Origin: Gammaproteobacteria bacterium
Lineage (GTDB): Bacteria > Pseudomonadota > Gammaproteobacteria > Competibacterales > Competibacteraceae
Assembly: GCA_024234995.1 (NCBI GenBank)
Contig: JACKNF010000001.1
Location: 434,001-498,000, forward strand
DNA length: 64,000 nt
Direction of reading: 5' to 3'
How positions within the stretch are numbered: the stretch's first letter is position 1; the number at the start of each line of letters is the position of its first letter. Below the pieces are notes generated by a model that was not told the DNA's origin, did no database searches, and saw only the letters and a program-made list of their open reading frames with translations. Below are positions 43,349 through 53,340 of this stretch, piece after piece. A program made the translations under genes and the position numbers.

Positions 43349-45067
43349 CTACGCCTCCTGCTCCTGCTGAGTGGTCACTCGTAGCACTTCCTCGATGGTG
43401 GTCTGGCCAGCCACGGCTTTCCGCAAGCCGTCCTCGTACATGGTGTCCATGCCTTCCTTCTGTGCTTCGGCCTGTAGCACGGTGGCATCAGCATGCTTGA
43501 GCACTAACCGGCGCAGCGGATCGCTCATGAGCAAAAACTCCATGATCGCCGCCCGGCCTCGATAGCCCGTACCACCGCATTGCTCGCAGCCCACCGCTTT
43601 ATAGAGGGTTATCGTATCCTTCGGAGTTGTATCATGGGCCTCGGCAAAACGATACAGGCGCATTTCTTCAACCAGCTCGGGCAAGGCCGGGTAGGGCTCG
43701 CGGCAGTGCGTGCAAAGCAACCGTACTAACCGCTGGGCCAGAATGCCGTTGATGGTGGACGTCAGTAAATAATCATCCACCCCCATATCCAATAGCCGGG
43801 TCACGCCGCCAGCCGCATCATTGGTGTGTAGAGTCGATAATACCAAGTGGCCAGTCAGCGCCGACTGTACCGCGATGCCAGCAGTTTCCAGGTCGCGCAT
43901 TTCGCCGATCATGATGACATCGGGATCTTGGCGGACGATGGAGCGCAGGGCGTTGGCGAAAGTCAGGTTGATCTGTGGCTTAACCTGAATCTGATTGATG
44001 CCCTCTAACTGGTATTCCACCGGATCTTCGACCGTGAGGATTTTTCGCTCAGGCGTGTTCAAGGTCAACAGGGCAGTGTACAAGGTCGTGGTTTTGCCGC
44101 TGCCGGTCGGACCGGTCACTACGATGATGCCATGCGGCATCATCAGTACATCGAGAAAGCGCTTGAGAGTGTGCGGACTGAAACCCAGTGCCTCGAAATT
44201 CAGCACCATGCTGGCTTTGTCGAGAATACGCATCACCACGCTTTCCCCCCATAGGGTCGGCACGGTCGACACGCGCAAGTCGATTTCTTTGCCTTGCGCC
44301 CGCAACTGAATCCGTCCGTCCTGCGGCAGCCGCCGCTCAGCGATATTCAGTTTGGCCATGATCTTGATACGGGAGATTACGGCAGCCGACAATCGTGATG
44401 GCGGTGATTCTACCTCGCGCAACACGCCATCCACCCGGTAGCGTACCTTGAGCCGGTTTTCGAAGGGTTCAATGTGAATATCCGAAGCTCTTGAATCGAC
44501 AGCGCGGGCGACCATCAGATTGACCAAGCGGATAACCGGTGCTTCGCTCGCCAGATCTTTGAGATGCTGAATCTGCTCTTCGTCGGTAAGATCGTCAGCC
44601 AGACCGATGGAATCCACAATTTGGCCCATCGCCGAACGCCCGCTGCCGTACAGCCGTTCAAATGCAACTTCCAATTCCGAAGGAATACCGACTTGCGGCT
44701 GGATCGTCTTACCGGTCGCTAGCCGCAGTGCCGATAGCACATACTCGTCGGTGGGATTGGCTATCGCCACGATCAGTCCCTGTTCTTCATCCTCGGCCAA
44801 GGGAATGGCACGCGCCTCTTTGAGAAAACGCGGTGAAATGATTCCATTCGTCACCGGCGTATCCGGATAATCGGCAGGCCGGACCAGTGGCAGACTCAGT
44901 TGCGCTGCCAGCGCTTCAGCCAAATCGCGCTCTGAGACCAGCCCCAGCTTGAGCAACAGGGTATCCAGGCTTTCGCCCGTCCCTTCCTGCACACGCCGGG
45001 CGCGTTGCAGATCAGCGTTGGCCAGTTTTTGGTGGGCTACCAGCAATTCACCAAGATCAACAGACAT
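43349..45067 (-). CDS. gspE: T2SS ATPase E
   Basis: 572 residues. An N-terminal T2SSE_N domain (LLLKLGLVSERDLAEALA) precedes the ATPase core: SRASDIHIEP, Walker A VVTGPTGSGKTTTLYTAL, ILTVEDPVEYQLEGINQIQV, LRSIVRQDPDVIMIGEMRD and the His box TGHLVLSTLHTNDAAGGVTRL. A zinc-binding CTHC...CEQCGGTGY element is present. It powers pseudopilus assembly. Only 17 bases separate it from the end of rfbD. Confidence 0.95.
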   Translation of the reverse strand: MSVDLGELLVAHQKLANADLQRARRVQEGTGESLDTLLLKLGLVSERDLAEALAAQLSLPLVRPADYPDTPVTNGIISPRFLKEARAIPLAEDEEQGLIVAIANPTDEYVLSALRLATGKTIQPQVGIPSELEVAFERLYGSGRSAMGQIVDSIGLADDLTDEEQIQHLKDLASEAPVIRLVNLMVARAVDSRASDIHIEPFENRLKVRYRVDGVLREVESPPSRLSAAVISRIKIMAKLNIAERRLPQDGRIQLRAQGKEIDLRVSTVPTLWGESVVMRILDKASMVLNFEALGFSPHTLKRFLDVLMMPHGIIVVTGPTGSGKTTTLYTALLTLNTPERKILTVEDPVEYQLEGINQIQVKPQINLTFANALRSIVRQDPDVIMIGEMRDLETAGIAVQSALTGHLVLSTLHTNDAAGGVTRLLDMGVDDYLLTSTINGILAQRLVRLLCTHCREPYPALPELVEEMRLYRFAEAHDTTPKDTITLYKAVGCEQCGGTGYRGRAAIMEFLLMSDPLRRLVLKHADATVLQAEAQKEGMDTMYEDGLRKAVAGQTTIEEVLRVTTQQEQEA

Positions 45068-45084
45068 GGCTGAGTGGACAGTGG

Positions 45085-45963
45085 TTAGTGGTTAGACAGC
45101 AGCAGCGCCTTCAAGCCTTCATGCCAAGGACGAGGCTGAATATCAAACTGTGTGGCTAAATGTGAACAGTCCAGCATGGAATTAACCGGCCGGGCAGCGG
45201 GAGTTGGATAATCAGCGGTCGTAATAGCGGTTACCGTTCTGACCGGGAGCGGTTCACGTTCGCGGGCCATTTCGACAATGGCGCTGGCAAAGCCATGCCA
45301 GGTGGTTGCCGGTTCCCCGCAATAGTGGTACGTGCCCCAAGCGTTATTTACATCGATTTCAGCGCTGCGTTCAGCCAGCTCCAGCAGGGTATCGGCAATA
45401 TCGCCCGCGAACGTCGGGCAGCCCCGCTGATCGGCGACCACCCGCAATTCTTCCCGTTCCCGCGCCAGCCGCAGAATGGTCTTAACAAAGTTGTGGCCGT
45501 GAACACCAAATACCCAACTCACCCGCAGGATCAGGTGCCGGGGCAATAACCGGCGCACTGCCTCATCACCGGCTAACTTGCTGGCGCCATACACGCCCAT
45601 TGGCGCCGCCGGATCATCCTCGACATACGGAGCCGGTTTAGCGCCGTCATAGACGTAATCAGTAGAAATATGCAACAACGGAATATTCAGCCGGGCGCAG
45701 GCAGCGGCGAGATGGGCAGGACCGTCTTGGTTGACGGCAAAAGCCAATGTTGGCTCCTGCTCAGCCTTATCTACTGCTGTATAGGCTGCTGCGTTGATCA
45801 CCACGTCCGCGCCGCTGGTGTTTAGAGCGTGATCCACAGCAGCGGCATCGGTGATATCCAGCTCCGCTTGATCCCAGGCTAGCACGGTATGGCCCAGCCC
45901 AAGCGCACGACGGGTCAATTCCCAACCAACCTGGCCTTGCGCCCCGGTGACAATGATATGCAT
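45085..45963 (-). CDS. rfbD: dTDP-4-dehydrorhamnose reductase
   Basis: 292 residues. It has VTGAQGQVGWEL (NADPH-binding), LLHISTDYVYDGAKPAPY, the catalytic YGASKLAGDE and LRVSWVFG. It makes dTDP-L-rhamnose, the last of four steps. RfbB is not in the window. Follows rfbC by 3 bases. Confidence 0.94.
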   Translation of the reverse strand: MHIIVTGAQGQVGWELTRRALGLGHTVLAWDQAELDITDAAAVDHALNTSGADVVINAAAYTAVDKAEQEPTLAFAVNQDGPAHLAAACARLNIPLLHISTDYVYDGAKPAPYVEDDPAAPMGVYGASKLAGDEAVRRLLPRHLILRVSWVFGVHGHNFVKTILRLAREREELRVVADQRGCPTFAGDIADTLLELAERSAEIDVNNAWGTYHYCGEPATTWHGFASAIVEMAREREPLPVRTVTAITTADYPTPAARPVNSMLDCSHLATQFDIQPRPWHEGLKALLLSNH

Positions 45964-45966
45964 TAC

Positions 45967-46524
45967 TTAATTCTCGTAAACCGGCAAATTTTCAGGCGCT
46001 TGTTCATTTAAGGGGCGGTTTTGCTGATCCTTGCCCGACAGCGAAACATCACTTAATGGCCATTGAATGCCAATTTCAGGATCATTCCAGGCGATACCGC
46101 GTTCTGATTGAGGGTGGTAGTAATCGGTGCATTTATAGAAGAAATCGGCTTCCTCGGATACGACGCAAAAACCGTGGGCAAAGCCAGGCGGAATATACAG
46201 TTGCCGATGATCGGCATCGTCCAGCAGACAGCCATACCAGCGGCCAAAATGCGGTGAACCCCGGCGAATGTCGACAGCAACATCGAAAACCGTGCCGCGC
46301 GTGACCCAAACCAGTTTGCCCTGAGGTTGTGTGAGCTGGTAATGCAGGCCTCGCAGCACACCCTGCCGGGAACGCGAGTGGTTGTCCTGGACGAAGCGCT
46401 CTGGCATTCCCGCTTCGTGGTAACGGGCTGATTGCCAGGTTTCCATGAAAAAGCCGCGTGCATCACCGAAGGTTTCAGGTTCTAGTAACAACACGCCCGG
46501 TAGTTCCGTCGCAATCACTTTCAT
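45967..46524 (-). CDS. rfbC: dTDP-4-dehydrorhamnose 3,5-epimerase
   Basis: 185 residues. The cupin features are DNHSRSRQGVLRGLHYQL (catalytic His), VFDVAVDIRRGSPHFG and YIPPGFAHGFCV, and YKCTDYYHPQSERGIAWNDP. It epimerises dTDP-4-keto-6-deoxyglucose at C3 and C5. Overlaps rfbA by 4 bases. Confidence 0.95.
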   Translation of the reverse strand: MKVIATELPGVLLLEPETFGDARGFFMETWQSARYHEAGMPERFVQDNHSRSRQGVLRGLHYQLTQPQGKLVWVTRGTVFDVAVDIRRGSPHFGRWYGCLLDDADHRQLYIPPGFAHGFCVVSEEADFFYKCTDYYHPQSERGIAWNDPEIGIQWPLSDVSLSGKDQQNRPLNEQAPENLPVYEN

Positions 46525-47405
46525 GGTGCATTCCTTAGTTGCAACAGTTCTTGCAAGTATTGGCCATAGCCGTTTTTAGCCAGTGGCGTTGCCAGCCGCG
46601 CCAATTGTGCGTCGTCAATGTAACCCATGCGCCAGGCGATTTCCTCGGGGCAGGCGATTTTCAATCCCTGCCGTTGTTCGACCACCTGCATGAAGTGAGC
46701 CGCCGCCAGCAGTGATTCGTGGGTGCCGGTATCCAGCCAGGCATAACCCCGTCCCAACAGCTCAACATTTAACGCGCTGCGTTCCAGATAGACCTTGTTA
46801 ACGTCAGTGATTTCTAGTTCACCACGCGCCGATGGCTGGATGTTCTTGGCGACGTTCACCACGTCATTATCGTAGAAATACAACCCGGTCACCGCATAGT
46901 GGGACTTAGGTTGTTTCGGTTTTTCCTCGATGTTAATCGCCCGGCCGCGGGCGTCAAAGCTGACCACACCATAGCGTTCCGGGTCACGCACATAGTACCC
47001 GAACACTGTGGCCCCCTGGGTGCGCGCCGTCGCCCGGCGTAACATGGCCGATAGACCCTGACCATAATAGATATTGTCGCCGAGGATCAGACAGGCCGGA
47101 TCAGCGCCAATGAAGGATTCACCGATCAGGAATGCTTGAGCCAATCCGTCAGGACGGGGTTGCACGGCATACTGAAAATGGACGCCCCACTGGTGGCCAT
47201 CGCCTAACAGGGTTTGATACGCCGTCTGATCGTGGGGCGTGGTGATAATCAGAATGTCCCGGATGTCCGCCAGCATCAACGTGGCGATTGGGTAGTAGAT
47301 CATCGGTTTGTCATAAACCGGCATAAGCTGCTTGCTGACTGAAATGGTCAGCGGGTGCAGCCGGGTACCGGAGCCACCAGCGAGGATAATGCCTTTGTAT
47401 GCCAT
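46521..47405 (-). CDS. rfbA: Glucose-1-phosphate thymidylyltransferase
   Basis: 294 residues. It has IILAGGSGTRLHPLTISVSKQLMPVYDKPM, GDNIYYGQGL and VVSFDARGRAINIEEKPKQPKS. It makes dTDP-glucose for rhamnose synthesis. First of rfbACD; the order rfbA-rfbC-rfbD-gspE has gaps small enough for one transcript. Confidence 0.96.
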   Translation of the reverse strand: MAYKGIILAGGSGTRLHPLTISVSKQLMPVYDKPMIYYPIATLMLADIRDILIITTPHDQTAYQTLLGDGHQWGVHFQYAVQPRPDGLAQAFLIGESFIGADPACLILGDNIYYGQGLSAMLRRATARTQGATVFGYYVRDPERYGVVSFDARGRAINIEEKPKQPKSHYAVTGLYFYDNDVVNVAKNIQPSARGELEITDVNKVYLERSALNVELLGRGYAWLDTGTHESLLAAAHFMQVVEQRQGLKIACPEEIAWRMGYIDDAQLARLATPLAKNGYGQYLQELLQLRNAP

Positions 47406-47464
47406 GCCTTATACTCTTGACCCTTCTTCCGCCGATGGGAGAAGGGAACGAACGATTACTTGGG

Positions 47465-48826
47465 CTAGCCCCCCATCAGAGCTGGAATCTTAACGGCTTT
47501 TCGAGAAGATTGAACAGCCGTTTTTGCCGGACGTCCTCGTCCAGAAATCGTTTCACGCGAATGAAGCGGCCGTGCTGACTCGGTATGCGCACGAGAAGGG
47601 GCGTGGTTTCTGGAGGGACCGCGGCTGGGTGCCGGGCCGCGATTGCGGCCATTCGGAATCGGTTCAGCCTGGATGCGCGGGTCCGGTTCAAAGCCGGGAA
47701 TCACTTCTCTAGGTACGGAGCGCTTGAGGATCTTCTCAATGTCTGCCAGTAGCTTATGCTCGTCCACGCAGACCAGCGAGACGGCTTCTCCCTCCGCGCC
47801 AGCGCGGCCGGTGCGCCCAATGCGATGGACATAGTCCTCTGGCACATTCGGCAGCTCAAAATTGACCACATGCGGCAGTTCAATGATGTCGATGCCCCGG
47901 GCGGCAATATCGGTCGCGACCAGCACCGGCAATGCGCCGCTCTTGAACTGCGCCAATGCATGGGTTCGCGCGGATTGGCTCTTGTTGCCGTGAATGGCCA
48001 GCGCGGAAATGCCGCCTTTAGTGAGTTGTTCAGATAGCCGGTTGGCGCCATGTTTGGTGCGGGTGAACACTAATACCTGACGCCAGCGGTTCTCCCGGAT
48101 GAGATGGGCTAGCAACTCACGCTTCCGTTCGCGATCAACTAAATATACGCGCTGGGTCACTGCCTCGGCAGGGGCATTGCGGCGAGCGACTTCGATCAAT
48201 GCCGGCCGGTTGAGCAAGCTATCGGCCAGCGCCCGGATTTCTTCGGAGAAGGTGGCGGAAAACAGCAAGTTCTGACGTTTCCGGGGCAAGAGCGCCAGCA
48301 CTTTCTTAATATCATGGATAAAGCCCATATCCAGCATCCGGTCAGCTTCGTCCAGTACGAGCACTTCGACCCGCGATAGGTTGAGCGTCCCCTGTCCTGC
48401 GTGGTCCAGCAGACGGCCTGGAGTTGCTACGAGGATATCTACCCGGTTTCGCAACTGCTGAATTTGCGGTTGGATGCCGACACCGCCAAACATCACCATC
48501 GACTTCAATTTTACGTACTTGCCATACTCGCGCACGCTTTCCTCAACCTGCGCAGCCAGTTCACGAGTCGGGGTGAGAATCAAGGCGCGGATCGGCGCAT
48601 GGCCGCCCGCGTTGGTATTTCTGCCGTTGTCAGCGGCGAGACGCTGCAAAATCGGTAAGGTAAAACCGGCGGTTTTGCCGGTGCCGGTCTGGGCGCCAGC
48701 GAGCAGATCGCCACCCGATAGCACAGCAGGGATTGCCTGCCGCTGGATCGGAGTGGGAACGGTGTAGCCGCGTTCGGTGACGGCGCGAACCAAGGCATCG
48801 GATAGTCCAAGAGAAGAAAACGACAT
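47465..48826 (-). CDS. DEAD-box RNA helicase, RhlE-like
   Basis: 453 residues from ATG 48826 (MSFSSLGLSD), with GGAG just upstream; an open frame to 48937 is discarded. All motifs are present: Q-motif TPIQRQAIPAVL, AQTGTGKT, PTRELAAQV, VLVLDEADRMLDMGF, LLFSATFS, VLVATDIAARGIDI and HRIGRTGRAGAEG. A basic, Arg/Pro-rich tail follows, as in RhlE-type helicases acting on rRNA or mRNA. It is separated from rfbA by 59 bases with a CCCTTCT hairpin. Confidence 0.92.
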   Translation of the reverse strand: MSFSSLGLSDALVRAVTERGYTVPTPIQRQAIPAVLSGGDLLAGAQTGTGKTAGFTLPILQRLAADNGRNTNAGGHAPIRALILTPTRELAAQVEESVREYGKYVKLKSMVMFGGVGIQPQIQQLRNRVDILVATPGRLLDHAGQGTLNLSRVEVLVLDEADRMLDMGFIHDIKKVLALLPRKRQNLLFSATFSEEIRALADSLLNRPALIEVARRNAPAEAVTQRVYLVDRERKRELLAHLIRENRWRQVLVFTRTKHGANRLSEQLTKGGISALAIHGNKSQSARTHALAQFKSGALPVLVATDIAARGIDIIELPHVVNFELPNVPEDYVHRIGRTGRAGAEGEAVSLVCVDEHKLLADIEKILKRSVPREVIPGFEPDPRIQAEPIPNGRNRGPAPSRGPSRNHAPSRAHTESARPLHSRETISGRGRPAKTAVQSSRKAVKIPALMGG

Positions 48827-48972
48827 GAGACTCCAAGAATGAAAGGCAACATCAGCCTGCACCGGGGTTCGGCGCCAGTCTGCGGCGGATGAACAGGGAT
48901 TAACCAGGATAGGGCGCGGCGCAGGAGACTGGAACACTGCCGCGATGGTGCAGTTTAACAGGATTTCAGGTT

Positions 48973-48996
48973 GAGTTGCCGTCTTTTTGGCAACTC
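48973..48996 (-). terminator. Hairpin after glmS, possible terminator
   Basis: GAGTTGCC (48973-48980) and GGCAACTC (48989-48996) form an 8-bp stem with a short loop in the 201-base gap after glmS. No clear T-run follows on the minus strand, so the terminator call is weak. Confidence 0.4.
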
Positions 48997-49027
48997 TGCC
49001 GCTTTTTGGCTGCCGGAGCGCCCTTTG

Positions 49028-50863
49028 CTATTCCACCGTGACTGATTTGGCCAAATTACGCGGCTGGTCAACGTCCGTGCCTTTGAGTACCGCGGCATGA
49101 TAGGCCAGCAGTTGCAAAGGGATGGTAAATACGATGGGAGCAATCGATTCCGGAACGGCGCCGAGCGACAACACATGCGTATCGACACCGCTAAGATGGG
49201 TATCTACTTCCCGGTCCGCAAACAGGAATAGAACCCCGCCGCGCGCCCGCACTTCCTGAAGATTGGAAAGCACCTTCTCCAGCAGGTCATCCTTGGGTAG
49301 CACGCAGACCACCGGCATGTCGGCGTCCACCAGCGCCAACGGCCCATGTTTGAGTTCGCCAGCGGGATAAGCCTCGGCATGGATGTAGGAAATTTCCTTG
49401 AGCTTGAGCGCTCCTTCCATAGCGATAGGGTATTGCGGGCCGCGCCCCAGGAACAGGGCGTGGTGTTTCTCCGCAAAATGCTCGGCCAGCCGCTCGATAG
49501 CGTTGTCAAGCATGAGCGCTTCCTCCAATACCCGGGGTAGCAGTTCCAAATCCCGCGCGAGCGCCGCTACATCGTTTTCGCCCAAGCCATGCCGCCGGCC
49601 CAGCATGAGTGCCAGCAGTCGCAGGGCGACCAGTTGCGTCGTGAATGCCTTGGTTGATGCCACGCCGATTTCCCGGCCGGCGCGGGTCAGCAGGGTCAAT
49701 GCCGATTCACGCACCAGTGAACTCTCGGCCACATTGCAGATGGCTAGCGTGGATAAATAGCCACGTACTTTGGCTTCGCGCAATGCCGCGAGGGTGTCAG
49801 CGGTCTCCCCGGACTGGGAAATACTCACGAACAAGGTGCCTGGCGGTGTGACCCCGCGCCGGTAGCGGTACTCGCTGGCGACTTCGACTGTGCAGGGAAT
49901 GCCCAGACTTTCCAGCCAGTAGCGGGCAACCAGACCTGCATGATAACTGGTGCCGCAGGCGACAATATGGACACCTTGCACCTGGTCGAACAGCGTGCCA
50001 GCCTCTGGCCCGAAACTGTCTTCGAACAAATGCCCCTGATGGACACGCCCTTCCAGAGTCTCGGCCACGACGGCTGGTTGTTCAAAGATTTCTTTAAGCA
50101 TGAAATGGCGGTAGCCACCCTTGCCCGCTGGCCCGCCTTGTTGAGCAGCGTAGGACAGCGGCCGCTCCACCGGCTGTCCTTCATGATCATAAATCGTGAA
50201 CTGCTCCCGCCGCACTTCAGCGATATCGCCTTCTTCCAGGAAGACAAACGTTTGGGTCACCGGGGCCAGCGCAAAGACGTCAGAGGCGATAAAGTGTTCC
50301 TCGATGCCGATGCCCAGCACCAGCGGACTGCCGGCCCGTGCTGCAATCAGCCGTTCTGAATCTTGGCGGCAGATCACCCCGAGACTGTAAGCACCGGTCA
50401 ATCGTGTGATGGCCTGCTGAACAGCCATGCGCAAATCACCGGTTTCGTGCATCTGCTGCTCGATCAAATGGGCCACTACCTCAGTATCGGTATCAGATTC
50501 GAAGCGGTAGCCGGCAGCGATGAGTTCTTGCCTCAGTTCCTGGTGATTCTCGATGATGCCGTTATGCACCACTGCTACTGAATTGTTGCTGACGTGAGGG
50601 TGGGCATTGCGTTCGCAAGGTTCGCCATGCGTTGCCCAGCGGGTGTGGGCGATGCCGAGCGGGCCGCGCACCGGCGCTTGCTGCAAGCGGTCAGCCAGCA
50701 TTTGCACCTTGCCCACCGTGCGCAACCGGTGTAATTGGCCATCCCGGCTATCGAGGGTAACGATGCCTGCCGAATCATAGCCGCGATATTCCAGCCGCCG
50801 CAGCCCTTCAAGCAGGATGGGAGTGACATTGCGTTCAGCGATAGCACCTACGATTCCGCACAT
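49028..50863 (-). CDS. glmS: Glutamine-fructose-6-phosphate aminotransferase
   Basis: 611 residues, close to the usual length. It has MCGIVGAIAERNVTP with the catalytic Cys2, LRRLEYRGYDSAGI, AHTRWATHGEPCERNAHPH, then two SIS domains (ACGTSYHAGLVARYWLE, SISQSGETADTLAAL, EIGVASTKAFTTQ, LKLKEISYIHAEAYPAGELKHGPLALVD) and the C-terminus DVDQPRNLAKSVTVE. It makes glucosamine-6-phosphate for peptidoglycan, LPS and surface glycan. Confidence 0.96.
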   Translation of the reverse strand: MCGIVGAIAERNVTPILLEGLRRLEYRGYDSAGIVTLDSRDGQLHRLRTVGKVQMLADRLQQAPVRGPLGIAHTRWATHGEPCERNAHPHVSNNSVAVVHNGIIENHQELRQELIAAGYRFESDTDTEVVAHLIEQQMHETGDLRMAVQQAITRLTGAYSLGVICRQDSERLIAARAGSPLVLGIGIEEHFIASDVFALAPVTQTFVFLEEGDIAEVRREQFTIYDHEGQPVERPLSYAAQQGGPAGKGGYRHFMLKEIFEQPAVVAETLEGRVHQGHLFEDSFGPEAGTLFDQVQGVHIVACGTSYHAGLVARYWLESLGIPCTVEVASEYRYRRGVTPPGTLFVSISQSGETADTLAALREAKVRGYLSTLAICNVAESSLVRESALTLLTRAGREIGVASTKAFTTQLVALRLLALMLGRRHGLGENDVAALARDLELLPRVLEEALMLDNAIERLAEHFAEKHHALFLGRGPQYPIAMEGALKLKEISYIHAEAYPAGELKHGPLALVDADMPVVCVLPKDDLLEKVLSNLQEVRARGGVLFLFADREVDTHLSGVDTHVLSLGAVPESIAPIVFTIPLQLLAYHAAVLKGTDVDQPRNLAKSVTVE

Positions 50864-50962
50864 GGCAATTTCCGGTAAGTCTCGATTAATGGAGGGATTC
50901 AGGCAAATCGGAGTGACGAATAGCGCAACTCATTCCCCACAAGCATAGTTCGAGAATCCATT

Positions 50963-52243
50963 TTAATCCTGTAATACCAGCTGCCGGGTGTGCCGGGCAA
51001 TAATCAGTTCCTCATTCGTAGGCAGCACCCACACCGCAATCCGGCTGCCGGATCGATCGATGCGCTGGCTATGCGCGGCATTTGCCGCCGGATCCATCTC
51101 GATGCCCAGCCAGCCAGAACGGGCGCAAACCTGTTCACGCACAGCGGCAGCATGTTCACCGATGCCTCCGGTGAAGACCAGCGCATCCAGTCCATCCAGC
51201 GCCGCAGCCAATGAACCGAGTTCCCGGGCAATACGGTAGCAGAAATAATCCACGGCCAGCTTTGCATTGGGTTCGGGACTGGCAAGTAATTCGCGCATAT
51301 CGTTGCTAATACCCGATAATCCGAGCAAGCCAGATTGCTTATAGAGTAGATTTGTTAAATCCTTGGCGCCCATGCCGTGCCGTTCAATCAGATAAATCAG
51401 CACGCCGGGATCCAGCGATCCGGTGCGCGTGCCCATCGGCAATCCCTCCACAGCAGTGAAGCCCATGGTGCTCGCCACGCTGTGGCCATCGCGCATGGCG
51501 CACATGCTGGCGCCGTTGCCGAGATGAGCGACCACTACCCGGCCTGTTGCCGGCGTCCCCGTGATCTGTGCCAAAGCGCTGGCGATGTACTCATAAGACA
51601 ACCCGTGAAAACCATAGCGCCGCACACCCTCTTCACGGTAGGTGCATGGCAGGGCAAATAGCTTGGCGAGTTCTGGTTGTCCATAGTGGAAGGCGGTGTC
51701 AAAACAGCCGACTTGTGGCAGGTCCGGCCGGATTGCACTGAGGGCGCGGATACCGGCCAGATTATGCGGTTGATGCAGCGGCGCCAGGGGGATGAAATAC
51801 TCCAGACGCGCGATGGTCTCAGGAGTGAGCCGTTGGGGGTCGCTGTACTCTTCGCCGCCATGCACCACCCGATGACCTGCTGCGACTATCTCAGGTAAGC
51901 CGTCGGTTGCTTCCAGCCAATCCAGCAAATCGCGCAGCGCCGCCTGATGATCGTAAATCGCTACAGCCGCTGGCGCGGCATTTGGCGGTAGTGGCGGGTC
52001 AGTCGCCCTACGGCGGTAGTTCGGTCCCAGCCTCCGGTACTGGCCGGATGTTGGCGTCAATGGGATATCCACTAGTATTTGGCCAGCGTGATCAAAGGCT
52101 TTGAAGTATGGAGTGTCTTCGCCGATGTTTTCCTGCAAGCCACGGCAGACCAGCTCCAGTTCACCGCCATCTGCCGGCAGGGCAAACACGGAGAATTTAA
52201 TGCTGGACGAACCGGCGTTGAGAACCAGCAATCCTTGGGGCAT
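50963..52243 (-). CDS. ackA: Acetate kinase
   Basis: 426 residues. It has LLVLNAGSSSIKF, AGHRVVHGGEEY, FDTAFH, RYGFHGLSYEY, HLGNGASMCAM and LVFTGGIGEHAAAVRE. It interconverts acetyl phosphate and acetate with ATP. It is somewhat longer than usual: a Pro/Arg-rich stretch near residues 60-90 (GQYRRLGPNYRRRATDPPLPP) looks inserted. No phosphotransacetylase gene lies beside it; galU is 17 bases upstream. Confidence 0.93.
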   Translation of the reverse strand: MPQGLLVLNAGSSSIKFSVFALPADGGELELVCRGLQENIGEDTPYFKAFDHAGQILVDIPLTPTSGQYRRLGPNYRRRATDPPLPPNAAPAAVAIYDHQAALRDLLDWLEATDGLPEIVAAGHRVVHGGEEYSDPQRLTPETIARLEYFIPLAPLHQPHNLAGIRALSAIRPDLPQVGCFDTAFHYGQPELAKLFALPCTYREEGVRRYGFHGLSYEYIASALAQITGTPATGRVVVAHLGNGASMCAMRDGHSVASTMGFTAVEGLPMGTRTGSLDPGVLIYLIERHGMGAKDLTNLLYKQSGLLGLSGISNDMRELLASPEPNAKLAVDYFCYRIARELGSLAAALDGLDALVFTGGIGEHAAAVREQVCARSGWLGIEMDPAANAAHSQRIDRSGSRIAVWVLPTNEELIIARHTRQLVLQD

Positions 52244-52260
52244 GGTAGTTTTCTCCTGGC

Positions 52261-53217
52261 TTAAAGCGGATCGGTGTCCACCTCTCCTCTTAAAGAAGGG
52301 TTGGAGATGGGCGGTGAGGCCGTCAGCGTGGAATTACCAAACTGGCAAGATTGCAGATAGGCTCGAAACTGTTCACCCAGCTCCGGATGGCGCAAGCCAT
52401 ATTCCACAGTCGCCACCAGGTAGCCAAGCTTGTTGCCACAGTCATGCCGCCGCCCGGTGAATTCGTAGGCCAGCACCTGTTCCTCACTCAGCAGAGCAGC
52501 AATGCCGTCGGTGAGTTGAATTTCATTGCCCGCTCCACGCGGGATATTTGTCAATAGATCGAAGATGCGTGAAGTCAGGATATAGCGGCCTACTACCGCC
52601 AGATCGGACGGGGCATTTGCTGGCTTTGGTTTTTCAACGATGCCATCTACATTGCTCAGCCGGGTGGCAAAGGGCAGCGGATGGACGATGCCATACTTGT
52701 CAGACTCGGCAAGGGGCACCCGCTCTACACCTAGAATCGAGCATTGGTATTTGTTGAAATACCGGGTCATTTGGCTCATGACCCCGCCTTCCCGGCTATC
52801 TTCTTCGATGAGGTCATCGGCCAGGATCACCGCAAAGGGTTCCTCGCCAACGACAGGCCGGGCGCATAACACCGCGTGACCCAGGCCCAGCGCCTCAGCT
52901 TGGCGAACATAGACGCACTCTACGCCGCTTGGCACAATGCTGCGCACGACCTTAAGCAGGTCGGTCTTGCTGCGGGCTTCCAGTTCCGCCTCCAATTCAT
53001 AGGCTTTGTCGAAATGATCGGCAATAGCATTCTTGGTCCGCCCGATGATGAACACCAGGGTGTCCACGCCAGCCGCCACGGCTTCCTCAACTGCATATTG
53101 AATCAGTGGCTTATCGACGATAGGCAGCATTTCCTTGGGGCTGGCTTTGGTCGCTGGCAGAAATCTTGTTCCTAAACCGGCTACTGGAAAAACCGCTTTG
53201 CGCACTTGCCGTTTCAC
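52261..53217 (-). CDS. galU: UTP-glucose-1-phosphate uridylyltransferase
   Basis: 318 residues. It has VRKAVFPVAGLGTRFLPATKASPKEMLPIVDKPLIQYAVEEA, GLGHAVLCARPVVG, FAVILADDLI, IVEKPKPANAPSDLAVVGRYIL, GAGNEIQLTDGIAAL and RRHDCGNKLGYL. It makes UDP-glucose for glycans and storage polymers. The last ~20 residues (TASPPISNPSLRGEV) are extra and are encoded by a repeat-like sequence. Divergent from the phosphatase gene across 123 bases. Confidence 0.95.
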   Translation of the reverse strand: MKRQVRKAVFPVAGLGTRFLPATKASPKEMLPIVDKPLIQYAVEEAVAAGVDTLVFIIGRTKNAIADHFDKAYELEAELEARSKTDLLKVVRSIVPSGVECVYVRQAEALGLGHAVLCARPVVGEEPFAVILADDLIEEDSREGGVMSQMTRYFNKYQCSILGVERVPLAESDKYGIVHPLPFATRLSNVDGIVEKPKPANAPSDLAVVGRYILTSRIFDLLTNIPRGAGNEIQLTDGIAALLSEEQVLAYEFTGRRHDCGNKLGYLVATVEYGLRHPELGEQFRAYLQSCQFGNSTLTASPPISNPSLRGEVDTDPL

Positions 53218-53340
53218 CGCTCTACCTCGCTGATAGGGTTATTCTATGCTGTCCTTCAAGAGCAGATATTGTGCGGCATTGCAACATACCGGACAAGCTC
53301 TATAGGGTCTTGGATCGTTGACACTGAATGAATCTATCAA

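Noticed and set aside
47421..47446. CCCTTCT hairpin between the helicase and rfbA as terminator
   Set aside because: The stem is short and no T-run follows on the minus strand, so I did not list it as a terminator.
48827..48937. Longer N-terminus for the DEAD-box helicase
   Set aside because: The conserved helicase start MSFSSLGL has GGAG upstream; the extension lacks similarity to family members.
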